A stretch of DNA of 39,837 nucleotides from a bacterium (GCA_021780375.1 JAJXYT010000084.1:1-39837); one strand, 5' to 3'; positions 6,207 through 13,670 are shown, numbered from the stretch's first letter. The notes: a model not told the origin generated them from the letters alone. Translations and numbers: made by a program.

Positions 6207-8252
6207 ATGAAAGCGCTGACGCCTGTTTTCCTGGTTTGGCTCATTGCTCTTCTCCTGGCACCCACGAATGCGACGGCGGACGGCATGTTCGTCGTGCCGA
6301 AATTCGTCTGGGACAAGCACAAGGACATCAACGAACCGACGCAAAAGGCAATCCTTGTTTACGATGCGGGGCGCGAGGATTTGATATTGCAGGTCAAATA
6401 TGAAGGACCGGTGGACGAATTCGGGTGGCTCATCCCCGTACCGAACCTGCCCACGATCCGAAAAGGCTCGATGAACTGTTTCTACGAATTGAGCCAATAC
6501 ACGCAACGGAATTTCGGACAGCAAGCTGGAGAAATACCGATGGCAGGCAGTCTTGGCAGAGGTGACAACGAAAAACCTGAACCGGTGAAAGTAATCGAGG
6601 TCAAAACCGTCGGTGCTTACCAAATCGCCGTGCTTTCGACCCAGGATTCCGGCGCATTGGCAAAATGGCTGGAGGTAAACCGGTTTTATTTTCCGACGAA
6701 CAAAACCGACGCGCTGGATGCCTACGTCAAACAGCAATGGTATTTCGTCGCGGCCAGAATCGATCTGTCAGCGAGCGGCGGTTTTCGGTTGCTCTCGCCG
6801 CGACAGGCACAAAACGAACTCATCCCAAACTATTCAGCCCACTTGAAACTCGCCAACGGCGAATTGAATCCGCTGCAAATCAGTTTTGCCAGCGACCGCT
6901 GTGTATTTCCGCTGAAAATTTCTTCCGTCAACGGCCAACCGTCAGAAGTACAGGTTTATGTGCTCTCGCCGGAGCCGCTGCTGGAAAAGTCAATGTTCGA
7001 AGAGAAGCAGGAGGAACTAGTTCGCTCTGATCAAGAGCGTGAGTCAAAGTTGGAACAGTCCAGAAGAAACCTTCAAGCGTTGCGTGTGCAAATGTTGGAG
7101 GCTTCATTGCTGCCGTCGGCAGAAGCCGGCAAACAGTTGAACTCACCGCCGGAGGTGCCTGCATGGGATTTGTTACCTTATGATGCTGTCACGGAAAAGG
7201 AACTTCCCCAGTGCAGCAAAGTCATTTATCGGCTCAAAGGTAAAACATGGTGGTTGACCAAACAGACATGGACTTTCCAGCCCACCCAAATGCATGATCT
7301 TGAATTTCAACCCGCTATTCCGGCGCTCGTCGGAAAACTGAAGGGTACAGCAGGGTATTTCGCCGCAGCGAATCTTGCTTCATTGGGAACGAACGGCGCG
7401 ACAGCTCTGCTGTCGGCACTCGATGGAACCAACAGTGTCGCACGGCTCAATGTCGCTTCCGTCCTCGAACGTATCAATGACCCCCGTTTGTCAGGTCAAC
7501 TGGATAGGCTCCTGGCCGATCCGCAGCCGGAGGTTCGAGCACAGGCCATTTCCGCGGTAATGAATCATTGGAATTCTGGTTTCACCAAGGAACTTGTCGG
7601 CTTACTGCGGGATCCCTACCGAGAAATCCGCCATCAAACCGTGTTAGCTCTGGAAAGACACCGGAGCGAAGTATCCCCCTACATTCCGGTTTTCCGGCAA
7701 ATGCTCAAAGACACGAATGCGGCAGTTCGCGCCTCCGGAATGGAAATGCTTTACCAGCTTCAAGTGCCGTTACCCCGGGAACAGTTGCTGCAATTCTTCA
7801 AACTGCCCGACCGGGAAGCCATCAGCCTGGTACTCGCTCAACTACGAAACAAAAACAACTCAGGCATGCCCGCTTTCATTAACGACGGAACGGGTATTTC
7901 TGATAATGAAGCCATCCCTTTGCTGCGAAACGCCGATCCGCTCGCGCGGTTGATAGGTCTTAAGATTTTATATAAAAACGCGGAAAAACAATCGGTTGAA
8001 CTGGCAATGTTGCTATTGAAAGACCCTGAACCAGCAGTGCGGTTGCGTGCCGCGAGGACATTGCGCGCCCTTACCGGGCAACATTTCACGGATAAACAAG
8101 CCGATCAATGGCAGAAATGGTGGATGGCCAACAAAACCAGTTTTGTGGTACAGGTGGATCCCGAAGAACTGGTCCCGCAGCCTCCTGATTATCGGATCGA
8201 CGAAATCACTGACCGTCCCCGCGCCACGCCGCCGGAAAATTTTCCGCGTTGA
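6207..8252 (+). CDS. Secreted DUF2330 protein with C-terminal HEAT-like repeats
   Basis: This protein is of unknown function. The ORF opens at a TTG at 6123, but ATG 6207 is preferred because it gives a clean signal peptide (MKALTPVFLVWLIALLLAP, then Ala-rich to TADG). The mature N-terminal half has DUF2330 features (DGMFVVPKFVWDKHKD, AILVYDAGREDLILQVKYEG, FGWLIPVPNLP). A Glu/Gln/Arg-rich helical stretch lies near residues 265-300. The last 300 residues look like HEAT-type alpha repeats (GATALLSALDGTNSVARLNV, LLADPQPEVRAQAISAV, LLKDPEPAVRLRAARTLRAL). This suggests an envelope-located scaffold or binding protein, and no catalytic residues are apparent. It stands alone between divergent prs and a co-directional reductase. 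Confidence 0.8.
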   Translation: MKALTPVFLVWLIALLLAPTNATADGMFVVPKFVWDKHKDINEPTQKAILVYDAGREDLILQVKYEGPVDEFGWLIPVPNLPTIRKGSMNCFYELSQYTQRNFGQQAGEIPMAGSLGRGDNEKPEPVKVIEVKTVGAYQIAVLSTQDSGALAKWLEVNRFYFPTNKTDALDAYVKQQWYFVAARIDLSASGGFRLLSPRQAQNELIPNYSAHLKLANGELNPLQISFASDRCVFPLKISSVNGQPSEVQVYVLSPEPLLEKSMFEEKQEELVRSDQERESKLEQSRRNLQALRVQMLEASLLPSAEAGKQLNSPPEVPAWDLLPYDAVTEKELPQCSKVIYRLKGKTWWLTKQTWTFQPTQMHDLEFQPAIPALVGKLKGTAGYFAAANLASLGTNGATALLSALDGTNSVARLNVASVLERINDPRLSGQLDRLLADPQPEVRAQAISAVMNHWNSGFTKELVGLLRDPYREIRHQTVLALERHRSEVSPYIPVFRQMLKDTNAAVRASGMEMLYQLQVPLPREQLLQFFKLPDREAISLVLAQLRNKNNSGMPAFINDGTGISDNEAIPLLRNADPLARLIGLKILYKNAEKQSVELAMLLLKDPEPAVRLRAARTLRALTGQHFTDKQADQWQKWWMANKTSFVVQVDPEELVPQPPDYRIDEITDRPRATPPENFPR

Positions 8253-8267
8253 CCGGTACGGGGCGCC

Positions 8268-8323
8268 GAGCACCCGCTCGGCTCATTGCGACGCGTCCAA
8301 CGATTCGCGCCGAGCCGGTGCTC
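8268..8323. repeat. Inverted repeat after the DUF2330 gene
   Basis: Arms GAGCACCCGCTCGGC (8268-8282) and GCCGAGCCGGTGCTC (8309-8323) pair at 14 of 15 positions around a 26-nt loop. It starts 16 nt after the DUF2330 stop codon. There is no T-tract, so it is better described as a REP-like palindrome than as a standard terminator. It lies in the 134-nt gap before the aldo/keto reductase. Confidence 0.7.
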
Positions 8324-8386
8324 CGCGCTCCGGTTTCTGTTCGCGAAAATTCGTGTAATTCGCGTCCAGGGATTTATCTTTTCGCC

Positions 8387-9280
8387 ATGCGTTATCGGAT
8401 TCTGGGCAAGACGGGTCTGCGCGTGTCGGTCATTGGCATCGGCACGTGGCAGTTTGGCGGCGAGTGGGGACATGATTTTTCCCAGGCCGAGGCCGATGCC
8501 ATCCTCGACACGGCGGCGGAGTGCGGCCTCAACCTGATTGACACCGCCGAATGTTACGGCGACCACCTGTCCGAGCGGCTGATTGGTAATTACCTCGCGC
8601 GCCGCGACCGGTCACACTGGCTGGTGGCGACCAAGTTCGGCCACCACTTCAACCGTTTCATGAACCGCGACGACGATTTTTCCGTCGCCGGCGTGCGGCA
8701 GCAACTCGAAGCCTCGCTCCAGGCGCTGCGCGTCGGGACGATTGACCTCTACCAGTTTCATTCCGGTTCCGACACGCTCTTTCAGAACCAGGAATTGTGG
8801 ACGATGCTGGCGGAGCAAAAACGCGCCGGCAAAATCCGGCATCTGGGCGTTTCCATTTTGGGCAAGGGAAGTGAGTGGCAGGCGCAGAAGGCGGTTCAAT
8901 TCGGCGTGGAGGCATTGCAGGTGGTTTATAACCGGCTCGACCGGCGTCCGGAGCAACTCTATTTCCCGCACGCGCAGAAAAACAACCTGGGGATTCTCGC
9001 GCGGGTGCCGCTCGCCAGCGGATTGCTCTCCGGCAAATACAAACCCGGCGCCACCTTTGCCGCCAATGACGTCCGCGCCACGTTCGACGCGGAAAAAATG
9101 CAGCGCGACCTGGCCGAAGTGGAGCGTCTGCAAAAAGAGGAAGTGCCGCCCGGCGTGCCGATGGCGAAATGGGCGATGGCGTGGTGCCTGAAAAATCCGG
9201 CGGTAACCGCGCTCATCCCCGGCTGTAAAAATCCCGAGCAGGTGCGCGCGAATGCCGGCGCGGCGGAGTTGGTAAAATGA
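8387..9280 (+). CDS. Aldo/keto reductase
   Basis: This is an NAD(P)H-dependent oxidoreductase with the TIM-barrel AKR fold. The ORF track opens upstream, but the family start is ATG 8387 (MRYRILGKTGLRVSVIGIG), giving 297 aa. The catalytic tetrad can be placed: Asp and Tyr in DTAECYGDHLSERLIG, Lys in VATKFG, His in QFHSG. The C-terminal cofactor-binding part (NPAVTALIPGCKNPEQVRANAGAAE) is typical. The substrate cannot be inferred; such proteins reduce sugars, ketones or aldehydes. No operon partner is seen. Confidence 0.92.
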   Translation: MRYRILGKTGLRVSVIGIGTWQFGGEWGHDFSQAEADAILDTAAECGLNLIDTAECYGDHLSERLIGNYLARRDRSHWLVATKFGHHFNRFMNRDDDFSVAGVRQQLEASLQALRVGTIDLYQFHSGSDTLFQNQELWTMLAEQKRAGKIRHLGVSILGKGSEWQAQKAVQFGVEALQVVYNRLDRRPEQLYFPHAQKNNLGILARVPLASGLLSGKYKPGATFAANDVRATFDAEKMQRDLAEVERLQKEEVPPGVPMAKWAMAWCLKNPAVTALIPGCKNPEQVRANAGAAELVK

Positions 9281-9286
9281 TTTGGT

Positions 9287-9352
9287 AGCAGCCGACGTGA
9301 GTCGGCTCAAACTTTCGAAAAAGGAATCATGCGCCGACTCGCTTCGGCTGCT
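9287..9352. repeat. Palindromic repeat with ACTTT core (family copy 1)
   Basis: Arms AGCAGCCGACGTGAGTCGGC (9287-9306) and its near complement at 9333-9352 match at 18 of 20 positions. The loop contains CAAACTTTCGAAAAAGG. Similar arms and the same ACTTT-centred loop occur at 11288-11347 and 31809-31875. It lies between the convergent aldo/keto reductase and glutathione peroxidase genes. Confidence 0.8.
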
Positions 9353-9438
9353 CCTTGTTTGATCTGCTCACCGCAACCCGTCCGCCGCCGTCAGCCAGGT
9401 CATCTCGCTATAACGCCACCGCTCCAGGCGGTTCAGCT

Positions 9439-9987
9439 CTATTTCGCCGCCAACGCGGTTTCGATGGCGTGAGTCACTTCCGGGGAGTCGGGTTTCACGG
9501 GTGAGGCGAAGCGATTCAGGATTTTGCCGTCACGGCCGATGACAAACTTGGTGAAGTTCCAGCCGATGTTGCCGGGAAATGGCGAGTCTTGGCCTGCCAA
9601 CAGCACGTAAAGCGGATGGCGATTGGGACCATTGACTTCAATCTTGTCGAACATCGGAAAGGTCACGTCGAATTTCGAGGTGCAGAACTGTTTGATTTCC
9701 AGGTCCGTGCCGGGTTCCTGATGGGCGAACTGGTTGCAGGGAAAACCGAGCACCACCAGACCCTGGTCCTTGTATTTTTTGTAAACTGCCTCCAGCGCGG
9801 TGTATTGCGGGGTGAATCCGCACTTGGACGCGACATTGACGATGAGCAGCACCTTGCCCTGATACGGCTTGAGGGAAGTGCTGTTGCCGTCAATATCCTT
9901 AAGCGGAATGTCGTAAATGGACTCGGCCGCCTTGGCGGCCAGGATTTGAACAAATGTAATCGCGACCAGTAGAACAAGTGTTTTCAT
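9439..9987 (-). CDS. Glutathione peroxidase-like thiol peroxidase, secreted
   Basis: It reduces hydroperoxides with thioredoxin or glutathione. Start ATG 9987 is chosen over the longer ORF because it gives a signal peptide (MKTLVLLVAITFVQILAAKA) followed by the mature domain at ESIYDIPLKDIDGNS. Active-site motifs are the peroxidatic Cys in NVASKCGFT (Cys, not Sec), the Gln in LGFPCNQF and the Trp in GWNFTKF. At 182 aa it has normal length plus the signal. The location suggests periplasmic peroxide defence. A TTGACA box lies upstream with the weak -10 only 7 nt before ATG. Confidence 0.93.
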   Translation of the reverse strand: MKTLVLLVAITFVQILAAKAAESIYDIPLKDIDGNSTSLKPYQGKVLLIVNVASKCGFTPQYTALEAVYKKYKDQGLVVLGFPCNQFAHQEPGTDLEIKQFCTSKFDVTFPMFDKIEVNGPNRHPLYVLLAGQDSPFPGNIGWNFTKFVIGRDGKILNRFASPVKPDSPEVTHAIETALAAK

Positions 9988-9994
9988 GGCCGGA

Positions 9995-10023
9995 ACGATG
10001 CACCGGCTTTGACGGGTTGTCAA
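9995..10023 (-). promoter_or_regulatory. Promoter of the glutathione peroxidase gene
   Basis: On the minus strand a perfect TTGACA (10018-10023) is followed after 17 nt by CATCGT (9995-10000, a weak -10). Seven nt later comes the ATG. The spacing fits a leaderless transcript. Confidence 0.45.
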
Positions 10024-10101
10024 CCTGGGGCAGGCCGACCGCGGAAAATTTATTTTCGGGGAACCTTTGATCGTCTCATGCCTCTTATCCGACGCAACCA
10101 A

Positions 10102-10117
10102 TGTTTCGTTCGAAACA
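10102..10117. promoter_or_regulatory. Palindrome upstream of the beta-propeller gene
   Basis: TGTTTCG-TT-CGAAACA is a perfect 7-bp inverted repeat ending 8 nt before the AGGAG ribosome-binding site of the 10136 gene. It is a candidate operator or mRNA hairpin. The regulator is unknown. Confidence 0.4.
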
Positions 10118-10135
10118 AGAAAAACAGGAGAGTCT

Positions 10136-11278
10136 ATGATTAAACAAAGTAAAAACACCTTAAGGTCGGCCGAAGGCTGGTGCAGTCTTCTTGCCGCCGC
10201 GGGCATTCTGGTTCTGGCCGGCACGGCTTCGGCTGACGGCTTGAAACTGAACCGTCATTTCAACCGGCCGGGTAACCTTCTGATGGCCGATCAGTTCAAC
10301 AACCGCGTCATCGAGACCGACCCGGCGGGCAACATCGTCTGGTCGTTCGGGCTGGGTCCGAATGATTTTTCCGCCAAATCCATCATCGGCGTTAACGACG
10401 CCCAGCGCGTCGGGCCGTTCACCCTGATGGCCGGCACGGGTACCCCGCCGGGTGTGATTCCCCAAGCTCCCGACGGTGTGGCGGACAACCGCATCATCCT
10501 GGTGAACCCGTTCGGCCACATTGTCTGGCAATACGGCCAGTTTGGAGTGACGGGTTCTGGTCCCAATCAATTGAGCACACCGGTGCAATGCACCTGGCTT
10601 CCGAACGCACACGTCCTCATCTCCGATCAGGGCAACAACCGGATCATTGAAGTGAACTTGCGGAAGCAAATCGTCTGGCAATTTCCCGGTTCGGATACGA
10701 ATGCCTCCGACCAGCTCAGTAGCCCGAATTCTGCCGAGTTGCTGGAAAACGGCCATATTCTGATCTCCGACGAAGGCAACTCCCGCGCCCTCGAAGTCAC
10801 GCGCGACGATCAGGTCGTCAAAGTCTTCACGGCCGGTGGCACGGTGGGCGCGGTGGCCTTCGCCAGTCGTCTCGACAATGGCGACACGCTCCTGACCGAT
10901 GCCGGCAATTCTGCTGCCGTCGAGGTGGATGCCAACGATAATATTGTCTGGCAATACTTTACAGACACAGATCCGCTCAGCGTCCCGGCGCCGGCGCCGA
11001 CCCGCGCCATTCGGCTGAAAAATGGCGACACCTTGATCAGCGACCAGTTCAACAATCGCGTCATCCGGGTAAGCCTGGCCGGAGTCATCGTGGCCGACTA
11101 TGGTCTGCCATTGACGGGAATGACGCTTCCCGGCACCGGCGGTGTGATCGGCAGCAACGTTGGCTACGACCTCCACACCACGCAAAACGGGTTGTATTCA
11201 CCTTATGATGCCAAAATCATCGGGGATTACACCGGTTTAACGCCGCCGTTTGACTTCGACGAAGACAACGACGATTGA
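10136..11278 (+). CDS. Secreted beta-propeller (NHL/PQQ-like repeat) protein
   Basis: The function is unknown. The start is ATG 10136, supported by CAGGAG 5 nt upstream and by a signal peptide ending near LAGTASADG; the longer ORF start at 10067 lacks both. The mature part consists of repeated blades with the pattern D/N-x-x-N-N-R-I/V-hydrophobic-E (LMADQFNNRVIETDPAGNIV, DQGNNRIIEVN, DEGNSRALEV, DAGNSAAVEVDANDNIVWQY, DQFNNRVIRVS). The GNIVWSF/HIVWQYG strands resemble arylsulfotransferase/PQQ-type propellers. The C-terminus is acidic (DFDEDNDD). It is probably an extracytoplasmic binding or structural protein. Confidence 0.8.
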   Translation: MIKQSKNTLRSAEGWCSLLAAAGILVLAGTASADGLKLNRHFNRPGNLLMADQFNNRVIETDPAGNIVWSFGLGPNDFSAKSIIGVNDAQRVGPFTLMAGTGTPPGVIPQAPDGVADNRIILVNPFGHIVWQYGQFGVTGSGPNQLSTPVQCTWLPNAHVLISDQGNNRIIEVNLRKQIVWQFPGSDTNASDQLSSPNSAELLENGHILISDEGNSRALEVTRDDQVVKVFTAGGTVGAVAFASRLDNGDTLLTDAGNSAAVEVDANDNIVWQYFTDTDPLSVPAPAPTRAIRLKNGDTLISDQFNNRVIRVSLAGVIVADYGLPLTGMTLPGTGGVIGSNVGYDLHTTQNGLYSPYDAKIIGDYTGLTPPFDFDEDNDD

Positions 11279-11287
11279 CCGGTTGCA

Positions 11288-11347
11288 GGACAAGCATCTT
11301 GCCTGTCTCTGACTTTTCGAAGTTGGAGACAGGCTGGAAGCCCGTCC
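11288..11347. repeat. Palindromic repeat with ACTTT core (family copy 2)
   Basis: Arms GGACAAGCATCTTGCCTGTCTC (11288-11309) and 11326-11347 pair at 17 of 22 positions, with perfect ends (GGAC/GTCC) and an inner GCCTGTCTC/GAGACAGGC. The loop holds TGACTTTTCGAAGTTG. It fills the gap between the propeller gene and mnmA (convergent) and touches the mnmA stop codon, so it may also act as a bidirectional transcription barrier. Confidence 0.8.
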
Positions 11348-12543
11348 TACTTCGCAATCCACCCGCCGCCGAGGACCAGGTCGTCCTGATAAAACACCGC
11401 CGCCTGGCCGGGTGTAATGGCGCGCTGGGCGGAATGCAGTTTCACCTGCACCGAACCGTTGCCGGTCGGCGTTACCGTCGCCGGCGTGCCAGGATGGTTG
11501 TAACGAATCTTCGTCGTGACCTCGACCGGCCCCGAGAGGCTGTCGAACGGAATCCAATTACAACTCGTCGCGGTGAATTCGTCGCGGTCGAGCGCGGACT
11601 CGTCACCGACGACGACGCGATTGTTTTCCGCGTCCAGCTCGACGACATAAACCGGCTTAGGCGTGGTGATGCCGAGCCCTTTGCGCTGGCCGATGGTGTA
11701 AAATTCAATGCCCTCGTGATGGCCAAGGACAGTTCCGTACAAATCCATAATTTCGCCGCGATGCGGTTGCGCGAGGCCGGCTTGCTGAAGGAAGTCGCCG
11801 TAATTGTTGTCCGGTACGAAACAGATTTCCATGCTTTCCGCCTTATCGGCGGTCTTAAGCTGGCAATGTCGCGCCACTTCGCGGGTATCGTTCTTGGTCT
11901 TTTCGCCCAGCGGAAACAGGGCCCTCGCCAGTTGGTCCTGGCGCAGTGAAAACAGGAAGTAACTCTGGTCCTTCTTCAAATCGCGTCCGCGCTTGAGCAG
12001 ATAACGAGGCAGCGTAGCACAGGCGTCCCGCCTGTCCTGCGCATGGGTCAGTGCGGGCGTCGGCGGGTTTTGAACGGTTTGTGCAGGCGAGACGCCTGCG
12101 CTACTTTTTTCACCAAAGGAGCCATTTTCCACCCGCTCAATCCTTGCGAAATGTCCGGTGGCGATGTAATCCGCGCCAAGTTGCCTGGCGCGATCAATAA
12201 GCCGCCCAAACTTCAGGTTTTGATTGCACATCACACACGGATTCGGCGTGCGGCCGGCCTTGTATTCATCGGCAAAGTATTGAATGACGTGCTTCTGGAA
12301 CTCCGCCGCCTCGTCAATGAGGTAATACGGGATCCCGAGCTTGTAACACACGGCGCGGGCGTCGGTGACGGCCTGAGGGCCGCAACACTTATCCTCGGCG
12401 CGGTTCACGCAGTCCTGCGGCCAGAGCTTGAGCGTGATGCCAATGACCTCGTAGCCTTGCTCCAGCAAAAGCGCCGCCGTGGCGGAGGAGTCCACTCCCC
12501 CGCTCATGCCGCAGACGACGCGTTGACTCTTCGGCGAATTCAC
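11347..12543 (-). CDS. mnmA: tRNA-specific 2-thiouridylase MnmA with in-frame repeat insertion
   Basis: It thiolates U34 of tRNA Lys, Glu and Gln, taking sulfur from a persulfide relay and using ATP. Start GTG 12543 is chosen because the first beta strand QRVVCG must precede the PP-loop MSGGVDSS. The catalytic Cys pair is in NPCVMCNQNLKF and SMEICFVPDN; KDQSYFL and GQRKGLGI are also conserved. At 398 aa it exceeds the usual 360-370 or so. About 31 residues (around 147-177, SSAGVSPAQ to DRRDACAT) are encoded by a 91-nt palindromic repeat inserted in the variable loop before YLLKRG. The 5' end and promoter are duplicated twice upstream, around two hicBA modules. The promoter -10 ends 8 nt before GTG. 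Confidence 0.95.
   Translation of the reverse strand: MNSPKSQRVVCGMSGGVDSSATAALLLEQGYEVIGITLKLWPQDCVNRAEDKCCGPQAVTDARAVCYKLGIPYYLIDEAAEFQKHVIQYFADEYKAGRTPNPCVMCNQNLKFGRLIDRARQLGADYIATGHFARIERVENGSFGEKSSAGVSPAQTVQNPPTPALTHAQDRRDACATLPRYLLKRGRDLKKDQSYFLFSLRQDQLARALFPLGEKTKNDTREVARHCQLKTADKAESMEICFVPDNNYGDFLQQAGLAQPHRGEIMDLYGTVLGHHEGIEFYTIGQRKGLGITTPKPVYVVELDAENNRVVVGDESALDRDEFTATSCNWIPFDSLSGPVEVTTKIRYNHPGTPATVTPTGNGSVQVKLHSAQRAITPGQAAVFYQDDLVLGGGWIAK
12014..12104. repeat. Palindromic repeat inserted in frame within mnmA
   Basis: Arms GTAGCACAGGCGTCCCGCCTG (12014-12034) and 12084-12104 are complementary at 19 of 21 positions. The whole 91-nt element is read through in the mnmA frame without a stop and gives a peptide with SAGVSPAQ at one end and RRDACAT at the other. 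MnmA proteins normally lack this stretch. The element sits in a surface loop, so the enzyme is probably still active. Confidence 0.85.
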
Positions 12544-12589
12544 AGAAGGACATTATACAATGCGCGGGCGGCGTGTAAAATGGTTTGAG
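12502..12589. repeat. mnmA 5'-end repeat, copy 1 (the genuine mnmA start and promoter)
   Basis: This is an 88-bp block holding the mnmA promoter and first 14 codons. It aligns without gaps to 13100-13187 (75/88 identical) and 13671-13758 (77/88). It borders the first hicBA module on its left. Homology with copy 2 extends a further 8 bp to the left (from 12494). Confidence 0.9.
12552..12579 (-). promoter_or_regulatory. mnmA promoter, duplicated in all three repeat copies
   Basis: On the minus strand TTTACA (12574-12579), 16 nt and a consensus TATAAT (12552-12557) lie 8 nt before the GTG start of mnmA, with no Shine-Dalgarno. This points to a leaderless mRNA. The same hexamers and spacing are invariant in copy 2 (13150-13177) and copy 3 (13721-13748). 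The -10 region ATTGTATAAT is nearly symmetric, and its complement offers TACAAT for rightward transcription. Confidence 0.75.
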
Positions 12590-12636
12590 CAAACAGCCTT
12601 TACGCTGAAAGCAAAATGGGCTAATTTAATCTCACG

Positions 12637-12855
12637 ATGATTGTTCCAGTTTCCAAAGTGCAACTCCGGCGGGACGAAGACGGTGTATGGATTGCCAAAT
12701 CACCGCTGCTGCCCGGTTGTCACGCGCACGGGCGTGACCGGGGCGAGGCTGTGCTGCGTTTTCAGCAAGCTGCCAAAGCGCACCTTGAAGCGTTGCTCGA
12801 AACCGGACGCCCGATTCCTGAAGCTTTCCGCGATAAATTTATTCTGGCTGCGTGA
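12637..12855 (+). CDS. hicB: HicB-family antitoxin (module 1)
   Basis: This small HicB-like antitoxin has 72 aa. The partial RNase H-like fold is recognisable from VQLRRDEDGVWIAKSPLLPGCHAHGRDRGEAVLRFQQA, the usual D/E-x-G-x-W/Y-x-A-x-x-P-x-L-P-G-C-x-x-x-G pattern. It lacks an obvious C-terminal DNA-binding domain. It overlaps hicA1 by 4 nt (GTGA), so the two are translationally coupled. No Shine-Dalgarno is seen. An AT-rich -10-like TTTAAT lies 6 nt before the ATG. It is transcribed away from mnmA. Confidence 0.85.
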   Translation: MIVPVSKVQLRRDEDGVWIAKSPLLPGCHAHGRDRGEAVLRFQQAAKAHLEALLETGRPIPEAFRDKFILAA

Positions 12856-13088
12856 CCGTGGGAAAATATCCCTCATGGAATTGCCGTCAGCTTGAACGTC
12901 GCCTGCGTGAAATCGGTTGTGAGCTTCTCCGCACTGCCGGCAGTCACCGGCATTATTCAAATCCATTCCGGCCCGACCGGCTCATCACGTTCGCGTGGCA
13001 TCCGGGCGACGTGCCGCGCGGCATCATCGCCGACATTGTGGAAGACCTCGGCATCAGCCGTGACGACTTTTACTTCAAGAAATTCTGA
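12852..13088 (+). CDS. hicA: HicA-family mRNA interferase toxin (module 1)
   Basis: HicA toxins are small dsRBD-like ribonucleases that block translation and are neutralised by HicB. This one is 78 aa from a GTG start overlapping the hicB1 stop. The fold is recognisable from WNCRQLERRLREIGCELLRT and AGSHRHYSNP, where His is the expected catalytic residue, then VPRGIIADIVEDLGISRDDF. It is not close in sequence to hicA2, so the two modules are not simple duplicates. The mnmA-derived repeat copy 2 starts only 3 nt after its stop codon. Confidence 0.87.
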   Translation: MTVGKYPSWNCRQLERRLREIGCELLRTAGSHRHYSNPFRPDRLITFAWHPGDVPRGIIADIVEDLGISRDDFYFKKF

Positions 13089-13091
13089 ACG

Positions 13092-13141
13092 ACTCCTCCG
13101 CTCATGCCGCAGACCACACGCTGGCGCTTTGGCGAATTCAC
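13092..13141 (-). pseudogene. mnmA: mnmA 5' fragment, remnant 1
   Basis: Starting at GTG 13141 this encodes MNSPKRQRVVCGMSGGV, matching the first 17 residues of MnmA with one substitution, then runs out of homology into the end of hicA1 (antisense). Its promoter (TTTACA-16-TATAAT) is intact, so a short transcript antisense to hicA1 is possible. Confidence 0.85.
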
Positions 13142-13187
13142 AGATGGACATTATACAATGTGCCAGCAGTGTGTAAAATGGTTTGCG
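13100..13187. repeat. mnmA 5'-end repeat, copy 2 (between the hicBA modules)
   Basis: This 88-bp block is 85% identical to copy 1 and 84% to copy 3, without gaps. The promoter hexamers are conserved. The right edge is followed by a perfect hairpin GTTTGCG-TGG-CGCAAAC (13181-13197). It separates hicA1 from hicB2. Confidence 0.9.
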
Positions 13188-13197
13188 TGGCGCAAAC

Positions 13198-13226
13198 TTG
13201 ATTTGCAGCTTCAAACAAGGTATTTT
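13198..13226 (+). promoter_or_regulatory. Predicted promoter of hicBA module 2
   Basis: TTGATT (13198-13203), 17 nt and TATTTT (13221-13226), then 6 nt and the hicB2 ATG. The spacing again fits a leaderless mRNA. The hexamers are each 4/6 matches, so this is moderate evidence. Confidence 0.45.
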
Positions 13227-13232
13227 TCAGTC

Positions 13233-13448
13233 ATGCAATACAATGTCGTCATGGTTGAATCCGAAGAAGGTTTTGCGGTTTCCTGTCCCGCCCTGCCGGG
13301 GTGTCACAGCCAGGGGGCGACGCACGATGAAGCGCTGGCTAACATCCGCGAAGCCATCCAACTTTGGCTCGAAGTCGCTGAGGAAGACGCCAAGCGCGAA
13401 GCCGAAGCCGAGGGCGCGCATTTCACCCGCGAACTGGTGACCATTTGA
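13233..13448 (+). CDS. hicB: HicB-family antitoxin (module 2)
   Basis: This is a 71-aa HicB-like antitoxin: MQYNVVMVESEEGFAVSCPALPGCHSQG followed by THDEALANIREAIQLWLE, the classic HicB/UPF0150 pattern, with a charged Lys/Glu/Ala C-terminus. It lies 3 nt before hicA2 and is co-directional. It is unlike hicB1 outside the family core, pointing to an independent origin of the two modules. Confidence 0.93.
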   Translation: MQYNVVMVESEEGFAVSCPALPGCHSQGATHDEALANIREAIQLWLEVAEEDAKREAEAEGAHFTRELVTI

Positions 13449-13451
13449 TTT

Positions 13452-13664
13452 GTGCCGAAAATTCCGGGCATCAGCCAGCGCGACGCCGTCCGTATTTTCG
13501 AAAAGCTGGGCTACCGCATCGCCCGACAAAGCGGACACATCGTGATGACCAACGGCAAACAACGGCTCATCATTCCCCGCCACAATCCCATCAATGCGAT
13601 CACCATGGGTTCGATTGCCAAAAGCGCCGGACTGACGCCGGATGAATTCCGCAAGCTGCTTTGA
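13452..13664 (+). CDS. hicA: HicA-family mRNA interferase toxin (module 2)
   Basis: A 70-aa HicA toxin with GTG start: KIPGISQRDAVRIFEKLGYR, then RQSGHIVM with the catalytic His, the strand KQRLIIPRHNPINAIT and the terminal helix AGLTPDEFRKLL. It is closely coupled to hicB2. Repeat copy 3 begins 6 nt after its stop codon. A 161-codon antisense ORF (13227-13712) begins at the mnmA remnant of copy 3 and covers it entirely. Confidence 0.93.
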   Translation: MPKIPGISQRDAVRIFEKLGYRIARQSGHIVMTNGKQRLIIPRHNPINAITMGSIAKSAGLTPDEFRKLL

Positions 13665-13670
13665 TAACCT

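Noticed and set aside
10160-11185. 341-codon minus-strand ORF
   Set aside because: Antisense of the beta-propeller gene; repeated pattern is the complement of the blades.
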